A stretch of 64,000 nt of DNA, taken from positions 124,001 through 188,000 of the forward strand of contig JBPJFZ010000008.1 in assembly GCA_051208035.1 (NCBI GenBank). The letters are read 5' to 3'. Both the position numbers and the translations under genes were made by a program. The stretch comes from JACKOB01 sp024234575 (GTDB taxonomy: Bacteria; Pseudomonadota; Gammaproteobacteria; Pseudomonadales; Oleiphilaceae). This document shows, piece by piece, positions 16,662-26,906 of the stretch (positions are counted from its first letter, which is position 1; the number at the start of each line of letters is the position of its first letter). The notes beneath the pieces were generated by a model. It was not told the DNA's origin and made no database searches. It saw only the letters and a list, made by a program, of their open reading frames with translations.

Positions 16662-18450
16662 TGGCCGTATCCTTCACGAAGCCAAGTTGCGCGTTAATCG
16701 ACCCTTTGATGGGGCTGGCGGTGGTACCGGTGCCAGTCGTTTCAAGCGTTATGGTTCCGGTGTTGCCTAATGCCAGAGGTTTTAGATCCAATGGCTTGCT
16801 GCTGACCACTTCAAACAGCATCATATTCGTCGACAGCCCTTGCAGTGTATGTTCTCCCCCTGTGTAATCGGGGTTTTCGATAAACAGTTGCAACACATAG
16901 GGTTTGAAATTTGCGGCCACATCGACACCCACCAGCGTTATCCCAACAACACCGGGGAGGGTTGATTCATCTGGGGTATAAACGAGACTATCAACCCCAT
17001 CTGGTCCCCAGGTTGCAACCATCATGTTGGCAATGACTTTTACACCCTCTATGTTGGTAAAGCTGAATGTGCCGGTGTCTGAGCCTTCGCCACTCTGAAA
17101 ACTTGCGGATAGTTGTGTATAAGTGGCAGGTTCTGCGCAATCTTTTGGGGCATCTGTCAGCACGTACTCGGTTTGTTCTGGCTCTGTGCCGTTAATAGCA
17201 CTCGTTAGCAACTGGCGCTGGCTGGGTATACCTTTTTCGGCATTACCTGAAATAAACTCTCGCATAGCGGTGTAGGCAGACTCCGGTTCACCAGTGAGCA
17301 GACGTATGCGCTCGACTTCTGCCAACAAGCTTTCTTCATGCCAGTGCGTTGCCAATAGTTCGTTGATGCGGTTGTGGTATTGTTGGCGATAGCTGTCGAT
17401 GGCATACAAACGCGAAGCAATGCTGTGGTTACGATACAGCGGGCCCGAATTGGGTTTGAAAATGTTAACGCCGGTAAAGGCCGCATCGGTACCCCAGGGA
17501 ATAAAGTGGAATAACCCGTCAACGGGGTTGTGATAAACAAAGTAATTATTGGCGTTGCCGCTGGCAGAGTCCCAATGACCGATTAACGTCTCTACTGCCC
17601 AGTAGCTAATGAATTTATCAACGTCGATTAGTTGCGGTAGTGCCGCTACAAAATTTTGATCATCCAGCAGTAACGCATTGGCAACGGCATCCAGGTCGGA
17701 TCGGTCGTTTGCTTTCTCGTTGGTTTTTAGTTCGAACCTTTCATTAAGGTGTGTGCCAAAATCTGCTACCTGTGCCTCATAAAGGTTGCCGGATTTATCA
17801 CCGAAATTATTTTTCAAGAATGGCTTCTTCACATCTTCAACGTTACTGTATATACCCAGGTCTTCACCGTTAACTGTCACGTGGGCCCAGTTACAACGCG
17901 GGGCAGCAATACCTGCCGCACGAAACATATCGTAAGCCATACACTGGTGGGTGTGGCTTGGGTCCTGACGGTCATTATTCAGTGTCATCCTTGTCATCGT
18001 TTTAAACTCGCGGTCATCAACAAATTTGTCGAAGTCCAGCTTGAGAGAAGGGCGAGAGCGAGTGATTGAGCCAAGGTAGCCCTTTTTACGAATTTCCACA
18101 TTTTCGAGCACTTCGCCATCAATGGTCACGGTTGCTGAAAACTCGGTATATTCGAAGTCGGTGGATGGGCATTCGCTCAGGGCGTTGTCCAGGGTTCTTG
18201 CTTCTTCCCGCAAAGTGGCGAAATCAGCAGCAGGCATGTCGATGTTAATTTGAATCAGGCGACTTCTATCAAACAAGTCGTCACTGATGGTTTCGACGGC
18301 GGGTGGGGTGTCCGTGCCTCCATTTGCGCTTGCTCCGGTGCTCGTCGAATCAGAATCATTTGAGCCACAGGCAATGCACATCCACAAAGTGCTCATCATA
18401 ATAAATAGTGGCTTTCTTAAAGGTAGCGACGCTTTTGCTTCATACTGCAT
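16648..18450 (-). CDS. CotH-family exported protein kinase-like lipoprotein
   Basis: A 600-residue secreted protein. The N-terminus is a signal peptide ending in a lipobox-like CIAC, followed by a Ser/Asn/Gly linker, so it is probably a lipoprotein, though Cys at -3 is unusual. The CotH domain (about 70-400) shows RKKGYLGSITRSRPSLKLDF, LNNDRQDPSHTHQCMAYDMF, HVTVNGEDLGIYSNVEDV and, further on, HWDSASGNANNYFVYHNP and FIPWGTDAAF. CotH kinases phosphorylate surface proteins in spores and are related to Fam20-type secreted kinases. The last 170 residues look like beta-sandwich material. The stop overlaps the VTC gene by 14 nt. A common pathway with polyphosphate or envelope modification is likely but unproven. 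Confidence 0.88.
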   Translation of the reverse strand: MQYEAKASLPLRKPLFIMMSTLWMCIACGSNDSDSTSTGASANGGTDTPPAVETISDDLFDRSRLIQINIDMPAADFATLREEARTLDNALSECPSTDFEYTEFSATVTIDGEVLENVEIRKKGYLGSITRSRPSLKLDFDKFVDDREFKTMTRMTLNNDRQDPSHTHQCMAYDMFRAAGIAAPRCNWAHVTVNGEDLGIYSNVEDVKKPFLKNNFGDKSGNLYEAQVADFGTHLNERFELKTNEKANDRSDLDAVANALLLDDQNFVAALPQLIDVDKFISYWAVETLIGHWDSASGNANNYFVYHNPVDGLFHFIPWGTDAAFTGVNIFKPNSGPLYRNHSIASRLYAIDSYRQQYHNRINELLATHWHEESLLAEVERIRLLTGEPESAYTAMREFISGNAEKGIPSQRQLLTSAINGTEPEQTEYVLTDAPKDCAEPATYTQLSASFQSGEGSDTGTFSFTNIEGVKVIANMMVATWGPDGVDSLVYTPDESTLPGVVGITLVGVDVAANFKPYVLQLFIENPDYTGGEHTLQGLSTNMMLFEVVSSKPLDLKPLALGNTGTITLETTGTGTTASPIKGSINAQLGFVKDTASVQQ

Positions 18451-18662
18451 GACTGTTGTCCTGAGAGGTCGGAAGAATGTGATATGTTGGTGACAATTTT
18501 ATGAAAATTTTTAGAGGGACGAAGGATCCAAAAGTACCATCGAAGGAGTAAGAAGTGTGATGCGTGTCACATAATATGGTTTTAAAGAGGCGATATCAGG
18601 CATGCCTGGATAGCCTGTTGGCCCAAGGATTACCCGAAGAAAATTCCGAACTAAGTGTCGAT

Positions 18663-21524
18663 CTAACGTGATGCTGAAACGTTGAGCGCACCATATTTTA
18701 GAATTGCCTCGGTACGGTTACTGACTTGTAGTTTGCCGTAGATGTTTTGCAAATGGCGCTTCACAGTCGCCAGCGAAAGACTAAGCATTTCTGCAATATC
18801 CTTGTTACGTGCACCAGTACGCAGCAGCTCAAGCACTTCACGTTCCCGATAGCTTAGGTTTTCTGAGCCAATAAGTAGCGAGCTGGTTTCCATAACCGTA
18901 CTACTTGCTGACTGACTAACGGGTTCATTTGCTTCTGTGACTTCTTCGTAACGATAGCTTTGAATTTTCGATATGGCTGTAAGTAGCGCCTGGCAATAAT
19001 CAGGTTCAACCTTGCGCTTGATGGCAATCTGTAGCAATGGCTCAATAGCCATAGCGTCTTCGATGATCAAATAGACAAAGTGGCGAGGGGCGCCTAGTCG
19101 GATAGCTGCGAAAAAGGCAGACTCAGCCTCTTTGTCGTCGCCATTTGCAGCGTTGATCATTGCGGCCAGTAAATATGTTTTAATTTGGCGTGTGACCACA
19201 CCGCGGGCTTTCGATCCAGCCTTTATGCTGGCAAGTAGATCGCTTGTATCGGCGCCAATAAGGGATCTTGCGGCGGCATAGATCAAGCGTTCGAATTCAT
19301 AGCGAAACAGGTGTTTAAATTCATCCTGTGCCGGTGCTTTTATGGCCCATTGAATTAACGGGAAGTAGTTGCCGGCATTTCTTTCAATCAGCGCGCCCAG
19401 CGTTGTCGCATCCAGTAATACAGAAAAGTTGAACTCTCCGCTAACACCTGTTGAGGGGAAGTGGGCTTGTTGAAAGCTAATCAGGCTTTCTGCTTGCTTT
19501 CGAGCCTGTTCAATCAGACCACTTGCGTTAAGTAATCTGATATGGGTCACACGTTTAATAAACAGCATTTCCCGGGATGCCAGTGTTGGGTGCACGCAGC
19601 TTTCCATCAGGCGATAAGTTTTCCAGGCATCGTCAAGCCACAGTTGGTCTATGTAGAGTTCAATGACGGCGGCATACAAAGAGGCGGTACCTGGCAGGTT
19701 AAGCAATGACCTTTGTGCCAGCCATTGCAGGTTTTCCTGGGCTAATGTGATGGCATATTTCGGCTGACCGTTGTGATAGTGAGCATGTAACAACCAGGTT
19801 AGCGAATAGGTTGTGCAATAGCCATCTTCTGACTCTTTTGCCAGTGTCAGTGCCTGGTTGCTGTGTTTAATGCATTCAGTTATCTGATCCGCCACAAAAC
19901 TGTCAGCGGCAGCGCCATAGTGTGCCCAGCATTGAATTGACGGGTTACCCGCACTTGCTGCCAGCACCTCTTTGTCCAGTGCCTGTGCTCGTAGCGTGTC
20001 ACCGTTAAATCGAGCCATTTGACTTTGTAAAAGTTTGATGCCGGTCTGAGCTAGCGTTAAGTCCGCTTCGTTTAATAAACCCAAAGAGATCAGGTTTTCT
20101 TGGTATGCATCTGCATTTTCGTTGTGAGCCTCGTCACTGAAACACTGCAATGACCTTTCGGCATAAGCAATATAACGCTCTGCTTGCTGGTATTGATGCA
20201 GGTTAAAATTAACGGCGGCATTTAGAATAGCCAGTGTGGGAATTTTCTGAATAATCTCTGCCGGAAATTTACCTAAAACACTGATGGCATGGTCCAGACG
20301 ACCAAATTGAATGAGGGATGGATAGAGCCTGCGTATGATTAATCCGGCCGTTGGCCAGTCGGCAAGTGCGATCGCCAGGGGCAATGCATCTTCCGCATGC
20401 TGATTTTCGTAAAGCCATTGCATGGCCCTGCGTTGATATGTTGCATACGCTAAATCGGGCAAAGTCTGGGCCTGCGCTAACAGCCACTGGCGAAACAGCG
20501 CATGCAGGCGATACCAGGCATTTTTCTCGTCGATTGCACTGATAAACAGCCCGGCCTCAATTAACTCATCAATAAAAACCAGACTATCTTCTGATCCGGT
20601 GATGGCATTGCACAGTGGAATGCAAAAACTGTCGACCACGGAGATGGCTAACAGAAAGTCTTGCAGTTGCGGACTTAGCTGGGAGAGCACCTCAGTGAGA
20701 AGAAAGTCTGACAGCAATTGGTCCTGATCTAAATTGAGAGGCTTAACAGAGGTGGTTGTAGCGAGCCTGTTGGTGCTTTCACCGTTATATGGCTGCAACC
20801 CTCCGGATTTAATCGCCAGCCCTGCTAATTGAATCGCCGCCGCCCAGCCTTCAGTTGCAGAAAAAAGCCGCGCTATTGCATCGCTATCCAGGTGCAGGGA
20901 TAGTTTTGTTTGCAGAAACTCGTCTATGAGGCTGGCGTCGAATGCCAACTCTCGTGAGCTAATAACATGAGCTTGCAGCTTTGAACAGCGGTGCGGAATC
21001 ATCAGCTCCGGCAGGGATCGGGAAGTAATAATTACATGCATCCAGCCTGGCAGATAGTCAATAAAACGGTTAAATGAATCGAGTATTTTCCCATCCGTAA
21101 TAACATGAAAATCATCTAGTACCAGATTGACTTTCGCTGGCCGGTTCCATTTTCTGGTGAATTTCTCCAGGCTTTCAATCAGCGTGTCAGTAATCAGGGA
21201 AAAGTCATCAATAACGTTATTCTGTAAAAGACTTTCTGCCTTTTGTGTGAGGGAGGCATCCAGCTTTTTCAGGCTGGCGCAAAAGTACAGCCAGAAAGAG
21301 CTGGGGGTATTGTTTTTTTCGTCTACCGAGAGCCAGCAGTATGGGCTGTCGGTGTTATTTAGCCAGTCGCAGATTAGGCTGGTTTTACCGTATCCGGCAG
21401 GGGCAGTAATAATGGTAAGCGGTTCTGCACTATAGGTATCCAGCTTCGCAAGCAGGGGTTGTCGATGCATGATCGTACCAGTGCGAGGCATTGATAGTTT
21501 GGTCGTGAGTATGGGGTACATCAT
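18663..21524 (-). CDS. MalT-type LuxR-family ATP-dependent regulator
   Basis: A 953-residue signal-transduction ATPase (STAND) of the MalT class. The Walker A motif PAGYGKTS (42-49) lies in the N-terminal NTPase, with LVLDDFHVI as Walker B and IITSRSLP as sensor. The middle (about 380-800) is helical, TPR-like repeats. The C-terminal LuxR HTH (about 883-945) is clear: LSYREREVLELL, RNKDIAEMLSLSLATVKRHL and VSNRTEAI. Length is near that of MalT (901). These proteins bind a small inducer, multimerise with ATP and activate transcription. It follows the patatin gene by 59 nt in the same orientation and could be its regulator. The inducer cannot be predicted. Confidence 0.9.
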   Translation of the reverse strand: MMYPILTTKLSMPRTGTIMHRQPLLAKLDTYSAEPLTIITAPAGYGKTSLICDWLNNTDSPYCWLSVDEKNNTPSSFWLYFCASLKKLDASLTQKAESLLQNNVIDDFSLITDTLIESLEKFTRKWNRPAKVNLVLDDFHVITDGKILDSFNRFIDYLPGWMHVIITSRSLPELMIPHRCSKLQAHVISSRELAFDASLIDEFLQTKLSLHLDSDAIARLFSATEGWAAAIQLAGLAIKSGGLQPYNGESTNRLATTTSVKPLNLDQDQLLSDFLLTEVLSQLSPQLQDFLLAISVVDSFCIPLCNAITGSEDSLVFIDELIEAGLFISAIDEKNAWYRLHALFRQWLLAQAQTLPDLAYATYQRRAMQWLYENQHAEDALPLAIALADWPTAGLIIRRLYPSLIQFGRLDHAISVLGKFPAEIIQKIPTLAILNAAVNFNLHQYQQAERYIAYAERSLQCFSDEAHNENADAYQENLISLGLLNEADLTLAQTGIKLLQSQMARFNGDTLRAQALDKEVLAASAGNPSIQCWAHYGAAADSFVADQITECIKHSNQALTLAKESEDGYCTTYSLTWLLHAHYHNGQPKYAITLAQENLQWLAQRSLLNLPGTASLYAAVIELYIDQLWLDDAWKTYRLMESCVHPTLASREMLFIKRVTHIRLLNASGLIEQARKQAESLISFQQAHFPSTGVSGEFNFSVLLDATTLGALIERNAGNYFPLIQWAIKAPAQDEFKHLFRYEFERLIYAAARSLIGADTSDLLASIKAGSKARGVVTRQIKTYLLAAMINAANGDDKEAESAFFAAIRLGAPRHFVYLIIEDAMAIEPLLQIAIKRKVEPDYCQALLTAISKIQSYRYEEVTEANEPVSQSASSTVMETSSLLIGSENLSYREREVLELLRTGARNKDIAEMLSLSLATVKRHLQNIYGKLQVSNRTEAILKYGALNVSASR

Positions 21525-21583
21525 TTATTTTGCCGTATGAATAACATCAACAGACCCTAAAGTACCTTGCGGCTAGCCGCAAG

Positions 21584-22462
21584 CTAGGCGTGCATGGCAA
21601 GAAACTGTTCGGCATCGCGCCGGCCTTGATCGAAAGTCTGCTGTAAAAGTAAGGGGTTGGTATAGTCCCAGCTCTTTGCCGCAACCGGACTGGATGGCTG
21701 CACATAAAGCCGATGAGAGTGGGTGGGTAGCCTGGGGTAAGGTCGGGTAAGCAATACTAATGTTTTCTGGGAGTCGTTATAGGCTTGCTCCCAACTGCTG
21801 ATGCCCTCAACCGGCACGTTGTCTACCATGCCGCCATCAAGCGCGGCCCGGGCACCGGGATATTGCACCGATGTAAAAGGAGGGGTACAGGATGAGGCCA
21901 GGATAATATTTGCCAGTTCTTCCGCATTATGGCATTGACGCGCATTGATGAATTCGGCACTAAAGCCGATCTTACGCCCAAAGGTCGGGTGCACCGGTTG
22001 CCGTAGCTTTTTTTCCAGCTGGTAGAGCGAAAGACCCACAAGGGTGGCACTTTTAGGGCCAAGCCAGCGGGGCAGACGGGCTACTTCAACCAGAATGTCT
22101 GGCCCCTTGGCGAGCTGCGCCAGCGCGGCCTGATCCATTATCTCGACGACCATCTGCCGATACAGACTTTCGTGGGGAAATACCTTTCCCTGACGGAATA
22201 AATTACCCCAATACTGATTTTTCGGGTTATGCGTCATGGTTTTCTTGGCAACAGACATCGCCGCCTCACTGCGGCCCGCAAAAATTGCACAGGCAACCGC
22301 CGAGCCCGCACTGCAGGCAGCCACTCTTTTGGGGGCGAGTGCGAGTGCTGGTGCGGCAACTTCCCAAAAGCCAGCCTGCCAGAAACATCTATTGCCACCC
22401 CCTGCAAACACTATGTTTTCGAAAGATAGCTCACTGATGTTTTCTGGCTGCTGACTAATCAT
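21584..22462 (-). CDS. Patatin-like phospholipase, unusual nucleophile elbow
   Basis: A 292-residue cytosolic-looking protein. The glycine-rich oxyanion motif GGGNRCFWQAG (21-31) and the catalytic Asp motif DGG (209-211, in ALDGGMVDNVPVEG) are intact. The nucleophile region reads VAACSAGSAVA: Ser51 is flanked by Gly at +2, but the first Gly of GxSxG is Ala49, so activity may be altered. Patatins hydrolyse acyl chains of membrane lipids. The gene sits between an RND pump (48 nt upstream) and a MalT-like regulator, all on the same strand. Membership of one operon is possible. Confidence 0.84.
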   Translation of the reverse strand: MISQQPENISELSFENIVFAGGGNRCFWQAGFWEVAAPALALAPKRVAACSAGSAVACAIFAGRSEAAMSVAKKTMTHNPKNQYWGNLFRQGKVFPHESLYRQMVVEIMDQAALAQLAKGPDILVEVARLPRWLGPKSATLVGLSLYQLEKKLRQPVHPTFGRKIGFSAEFINARQCHNAEELANIILASSCTPPFTSVQYPGARAALDGGMVDNVPVEGISSWEQAYNDSQKTLVLLTRPYPRLPTHSHRLYVQPSSPVAAKSWDYTNPLLLQQTFDQGRRDAEQFLAMHA

Positions 22463-22510
22463 GCTTGATACAATCCTGTGCGAATAATCGTTGGCAGTAC
22501 CTTACCCGAT

Positions 22511-25500
22511 CTAGTGAACGGGAGACAAGGACGGGATGTCTTCGTCTTCTTCATTGGCAAGCGAGCAGGCCTGGTCATCACTGGTCAGCCACAGGTAAAG
22601 CACTGGCACAACCAGCAGGGTCAGTATCGTAGAAAACGCCAGGCCGCCGATTATTGCCCAGCCCATGGGTGACCACATGGATGAGCCTGACAAGGTGAGT
22701 GGCAATAACCCCCCGATGGTGGTGAGGGTGGTCAGTACTATGGGTAATAGCCGGGTCTTGGCCGACAGTGTAATGGCTTCTCTAACTGGCATTAATGTGT
22801 TTCTTTGAAAAGCATCCAGTCGCAGCTGGTTGGCATAGTCCACTAAAATAATCGAGTTATTGACGACGATACCGACTAACGAGGTCAGGCCAATAAAGGC
22901 AGTGAAAGAGAACGTATAACCGCTTACCCAAAGCGCCAGAATCGCACCGGTCATCGCAAAGGGGATGGCAGCGAAAATAATTAGCGGCTGCTTAAATGAT
23001 CGGAACTGCATCACCAGTATGGCGAATATACCCAACAAGGCGGTGATTAAGGCCTGATTCATCCCGGAGAATGATTCTTTTCTGTTTTCCTGCTCGCCGC
23101 CAACATTGTAGCTGACACCTGCTGGCCACGGGTATTGATCCAGTTTGGCAACGATAGCATTGGTGACTGCTTCTGTCTGAAATCCTGGCAGCACGTCGGC
23201 AGTTACCTGAACCATACGTTCCAGGTTCCGATGTTGAAACGTCGGAATTTCAGACTGCATATGCATATCGACGACATGGGTTAGGGGGATCATAGCGCCA
23301 CTCTGAGAGCGCAGAGACAGCGTGTCGAAAGCGCTCCAGTCGGGGTAGGTAACGCTGTTCTGGCGGATAATAATAGGGTGCTCTTCACCAATTACATCAA
23401 TATATTTACCCACCTGAATGCCTACTAAACCGGCCCGTACACTCTGGTCAATCTGTTCAAGACTTAGCCCGACCATCGCCGCCTTTTCTCGGTTGATATC
23501 GACGATCATATCAACTTTATGGCGTGCTACCGGATTGTCGACACTGACGGTACCGTCTGTTTCGTTAATGATTTTCTCAATATCCAGAGATACTTTGCGT
23601 AACAGCTCAAGCTCTTCGCCATTAACACGAATAGCAATGGGCGCGGCGTAAGGCGGCCCCTGCATGAACTCCTGGATGGTGATTTTGGCGCCGGGAAACT
23701 GTTCGTATTGTTGGCGCAGTGTTTTCACCAGTTCTTCAGTTTGTTGATAGGTATCGGTTTGCACCTGCACCAGTAGTTGCGCAAAACTTGGTGCTTCGCG
23801 CTTGGCTGAAGTATTGTAGTAAATACGCGGGTTGGCTTTACCAACGTTGGTGGTAACGCTGGCAACTTCTTTAAAGTTTCCAATTTGCCCGGCAAGTAAC
23901 ATAGCGATATTTTTTGCGCTGCTGAAGCTGGTGCCTTCAGTGGTCTGAATGTTTACCAGAACCATCGGTTTTTCTGCTTTAGGAAACAAACTGACGCCAA
24001 CGGCTCCCATAAGTGACAGTGAGCTGACCAGAATCAGCACGGCGATGGTCATCAGTGTTTTAGGGTAGTCCAATGCTAAGGCAATCGTTTTTTGATAGGG
24101 GCCGTCGGTAAATCGATCAAAGGCCCGCACAATCATGTTGCCCGACTTTTCTGGCGTGTTGAGGGCGGTGGCTTTGTCTTTTTCTTCATCTCCCGTATTG
24201 GTCGTGGGGGTTTTCAAAAACTTACTGGCAAGCATTGGTGTTAACGCGATGGCAATAATAAGAGAGGCGATAAGCGTGAGTATGACCGTCACCGGCATTG
24301 AGCGCATAAAAGTGCCAGAGCCCGTCGGTAACAGCAGTATCGGAAAAAATGCAAGTATGGTGGTGAGCGTACCGCTGATAACCGCCCAGGAAACTTCTGA
24401 TGCGCCTTTGATCGCCGCGTGAGACTTTGAATAGCCCGCACGTAAATAACGACCAACGTTTTCAGTAACGACAATGGCGTTGTCAACGAGTAAACCCAGG
24501 GCGATAATCAGCCCTGCTACCGACATTTGTTGCAATCCAAAACCGGCCATATCAAGCCAGCCTAAACCAATCGCAATGGACAGCGGAATGGCGGTAATAA
24601 CGACTATCGCTGCACGCATGCCGAGTATTGCCAGCGTTAGTAAGCCGACCAGTGCCAGACCCTGTAACAGGTTTTCGAAAAATCCATCGACACGTTTTTC
24701 GACGCTGCGACTTTGATCAAAGATAATCCGGCTTTCGATATTTTTTTGCAGGCTTTGGTTGAAGGCTGCCAGCTCGGCTTTAACGCCATCTGTCACGTTA
24801 AAGATGTTGGATCCTTTGCGCTGCACGACCGCTGCAAATACCACTTTTTTGTTGTCGAGCAAGGCATGGTGGCGCGGCAACTCGTCAGCGAGTTCGACAC
24901 TGGCAATATCTTTGAGATAGAGGGCACTATGGTCTGAGGCGCGCACAATCAGGTTGCGAATTTGTTCCAGACTAGTGAAATCACCGCTGGTTTTTACGGT
25001 AAAGCGGCGGCCCTCACTATCAACGTGCCCGCCGGGAATATTTGCAGCAGACGATTGAATTAACTGGTTTATCTGGTCAATAGAAATCCCCAGTCCAGAG
25101 ATTCTTGGTAGGTCGAGCTTTATCTGTACTTCCTGTTCTGGCATCGCAGAGAGGTCGACCCGTTTAACGCCTTCAACGCGCTCCAGCCGTTGCTCTAATT
25201 TGTCCAGCCAATAGCTGAGTTCGGCATAACTGGCGGTGGCAGATAGTAAGCCGATTTGTAAAATGTTGGTGTCGGCAGGGGAGATTTTGTCGGTGGTGAT
25301 TTGTCGGATATCTGCGGGAAGTGTCGCCGATATCGCATTAATTGCTGCTACAACATCATCGTATTTTTCGTTTGCATCCGAGCCAAACAGAAATTCGGTT
25401 TTAATCAGCGCCATACCGTCTTCGATAGTGGTTTCAATGCTTTTGATATCTTCAAGCTCATTGATGGCAGACTCCACCGGGTCAACTACCAGTTTTTCAA

Positions 25501-25675
25501 TATCAATCGGGCTGGTTCCAGGATAGACAATCGTGGTCATCGTCATCGGAAAATCAAACTGCGGGTCTTCAGAGCGGGGCATACTCATAAAGGACGCAAT
25601 ACCCAAGGCGAGCATTAAGAAAATAATGACGGAGGTAAACTGGTAGTGCCTGATGGCAAGTTTAGGGATGTTCAT
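22511..25675 (-). CDS. RND-family efflux transporter, inner-membrane subunit
   Basis: A protein of about 1054 residues with the full RND layout: TM1 near the N-terminus (FTSVIIFLMLALGIASF), a first large periplasmic domain, TM2-6 with GLLVDNAIVVTENV (typical of TM4), a second periplasmic domain, then TM7-12 containing GIVVNNSIILVDYANQ. The protein should use the proton gradient to expel drugs, detergents or metabolites through a TolC-type channel, which is not encoded nearby. I chose the second ATG (MNIPKLAI), 18 nt inside the longest frame, because relatives start there and GAGG lies upstream. The adaptor gene is 70 nt upstream. Confidence 0.93.
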   Translation of the reverse strand: MNIPKLAIRHYQFTSVIIFLMLALGIASFMSMPRSEDPQFDFPMTMTTIVYPGTSPIDIEKLVVDPVESAINELEDIKSIETTIEDGMALIKTEFLFGSDANEKYDDVVAAINAISATLPADIRQITTDKISPADTNILQIGLLSATASYAELSYWLDKLEQRLERVEGVKRVDLSAMPEQEVQIKLDLPRISGLGISIDQINQLIQSSAANIPGGHVDSEGRRFTVKTSGDFTSLEQIRNLIVRASDHSALYLKDIASVELADELPRHHALLDNKKVVFAAVVQRKGSNIFNVTDGVKAELAAFNQSLQKNIESRIIFDQSRSVEKRVDGFFENLLQGLALVGLLTLAILGMRAAIVVITAIPLSIAIGLGWLDMAGFGLQQMSVAGLIIALGLLVDNAIVVTENVGRYLRAGYSKSHAAIKGASEVSWAVISGTLTTILAFFPILLLPTGSGTFMRSMPVTVILTLIASLIIAIALTPMLASKFLKTPTTNTGDEEKDKATALNTPEKSGNMIVRAFDRFTDGPYQKTIALALDYPKTLMTIAVLILVSSLSLMGAVGVSLFPKAEKPMVLVNIQTTEGTSFSSAKNIAMLLAGQIGNFKEVASVTTNVGKANPRIYYNTSAKREAPSFAQLLVQVQTDTYQQTEELVKTLRQQYEQFPGAKITIQEFMQGPPYAAPIAIRVNGEELELLRKVSLDIEKIINETDGTVSVDNPVARHKVDMIVDINREKAAMVGLSLEQIDQSVRAGLVGIQVGKYIDVIGEEHPIIIRQNSVTYPDWSAFDTLSLRSQSGAMIPLTHVVDMHMQSEIPTFQHRNLERMVQVTADVLPGFQTEAVTNAIVAKLDQYPWPAGVSYNVGGEQENRKESFSGMNQALITALLGIFAILVMQFRSFKQPLIIFAAIPFAMTGAILALWVSGYTFSFTAFIGLTSLVGIVVNNSIILVDYANQLRLDAFQRNTLMPVREAITLSAKTRLLPIVLTTLTTIGGLLPLTLSGSSMWSPMGWAIIGGLAFSTILTLLVVPVLYLWLTSDDQACSLANEEDEDIPSLSPVH

Positions 25676-25745
25676 GGCGCGCGGCCTCATCAAAATCGGT
25701 TAGAGAATAAGTGTTGCGTGCTGCGAAGGTGTTAGCTGCAGTGTT

Positions 25746-26810
25746 TCAGCGCGTAAGGTTGACGCGTTCACCCTCTTGTAAAAAAGTAGCTCCCAGCGTC
25801 ACGATTTGTGCCCCTGCCGACAAACCCTCACGAACCGCAATGCGGCCAGACTCCAACCAGGCGATATGCGCCTCTTCGAGCACCACCGTTGAGTTAGGTG
25901 CTACTTTGAACAGCTTAACAACGTCTTTATCTGCGGCAACAACAGCTTCTGCGGGTAACCAGGCAATGTTCTCTGTCTGTGATGGATGAATCTGCATGTG
26001 GCCGATGAAACCTGCCAATAGTTTTTGCTGGCTTGGTTCGACGCTCACCTCTACTTCAAACAACAGCGTGTCTAAAGCCGCTGCGCCAGCGATTTCTGAT
26101 ACGTGGCCAAGAAAGATTGTTCCCTGATAGGCGTCGAATCGAATGCTGACCGCATCACCTAAAGTTACCCGAACGATGTCCTTATCGCTGATGGCGGTCC
26201 TGATCACCCATCCTCTGGCGACATCAGAAAGCACAAAGGCAGGTTGATGTGGCGCCACCAGCTCATTTGTTTCAATTTGTCTGCTGAGTACTATGCCATC
26301 TTGTGGTGCGATTATTCTTGAGTTGCGCAGGTTGAAAGCGGCAATATCGAGGTTGGATTGCGCGACATTCAGGTTAGTCTCGGCATCTTGAAGGCTGTCG
26401 AGTGGCACCACTTTCTTTTCGTACAGTGATTGCAGCCGTTTTAGATCTCGCTCGCTTTGCGCAAACAGGCTGTTAGCCTGATTAAACCTTGCCTGGGTTT
26501 CCTCTGTGTCGAGGCGTGCCAGTACTTGCCCCCTGGTAACTTTTTGCCCTTCATCGGCGGTAATTTCTTCGATAGTGCCAGAGACTTTAAAAGAAAGCGT
26601 CTGGGTACCTTTGTTAGCTAATCTGCCGGTAGCGACGACGGGACGGCTGACTTGCTGGTACTCAACCACTTGCGATTTTACCGCCGTTGCCGGTGCGGCT
26701 TTCTTTGTTAGCTCTTCTGCGGCACTGCTGGCAGGCCCTGCAAGTAGTGCGCAGAGCAGTAATAAAGCGCTGGAATTTAGTGAGGTTACGATGGATTCTG
26801 ATGGTTTCAT
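25746..26810 (-). CDS. RND periplasmic adaptor (membrane fusion protein)
   Basis: A 354-residue HlyD/AcrA-type adaptor. The signal peptide is LLLLCALLAGPASSAAEE. Lipoyl-like halves VSGTIEEITADEGQKVTRGQVLARLD and IIAPQDGIVLSRQI flank a coiled-coil hairpin (about 95-150). Beta-barrel and membrane-proximal domains follow, ending in GLSAGAQIVTLGATFLQEGERVNL. The longest frame starts 42 codons earlier at 26936, but the start at 26810 gives a proper signal peptide, and the extra segment covers the promoter region. Its partner is the RND gene 70 nt downstream; the TetR gene at 27030 is divergent and is the likely repressor. Confidence 0.92.
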   Translation of the reverse strand: MKPSESIVTSLNSSALLLLCALLAGPASSAAEELTKKAAPATAVKSQVVEYQQVSRPVVATGRLANKGTQTLSFKVSGTIEEITADEGQKVTRGQVLARLDTEETQARFNQANSLFAQSERDLKRLQSLYEKKVVPLDSLQDAETNLNVAQSNLDIAAFNLRNSRIIAPQDGIVLSRQIETNELVAPHQPAFVLSDVARGWVIRTAISDKDIVRVTLGDAVSIRFDAYQGTIFLGHVSEIAGAAALDTLLFEVEVSVEPSQQKLLAGFIGHMQIHPSQTENIAWLPAEAVVAADKDVVKLFKVAPNSTVVLEEAHIAWLESGRIAVREGLSAGAQIVTLGATFLQEGERVNLTR

Positions 26811-26873
26811 GGCGGTTTCCTGACTAAAAAATGGCTTGCAATGTGATCGGTGTAAACATACTATGAAATTGAA

Positions 26874-26906
26874 GTTAACGCTGTCAACAATATTTTCACT
26901 GTTAAC
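26874..26906. promoter_or_regulatory. GTTAAC-type repeats, candidate TetR operator
   Basis: The space between the adaptor gene and the divergent TetR gene contains GTTAACGCTGTCAAC (26874-26888), a near palindrome of GTTAAC/GTCAAC, and a second GTTAAC at 26901-26906. Repressor operators of this type usually lie between the pump and its TetR gene. Assignment is by position and symmetry only. Confidence 0.4.
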
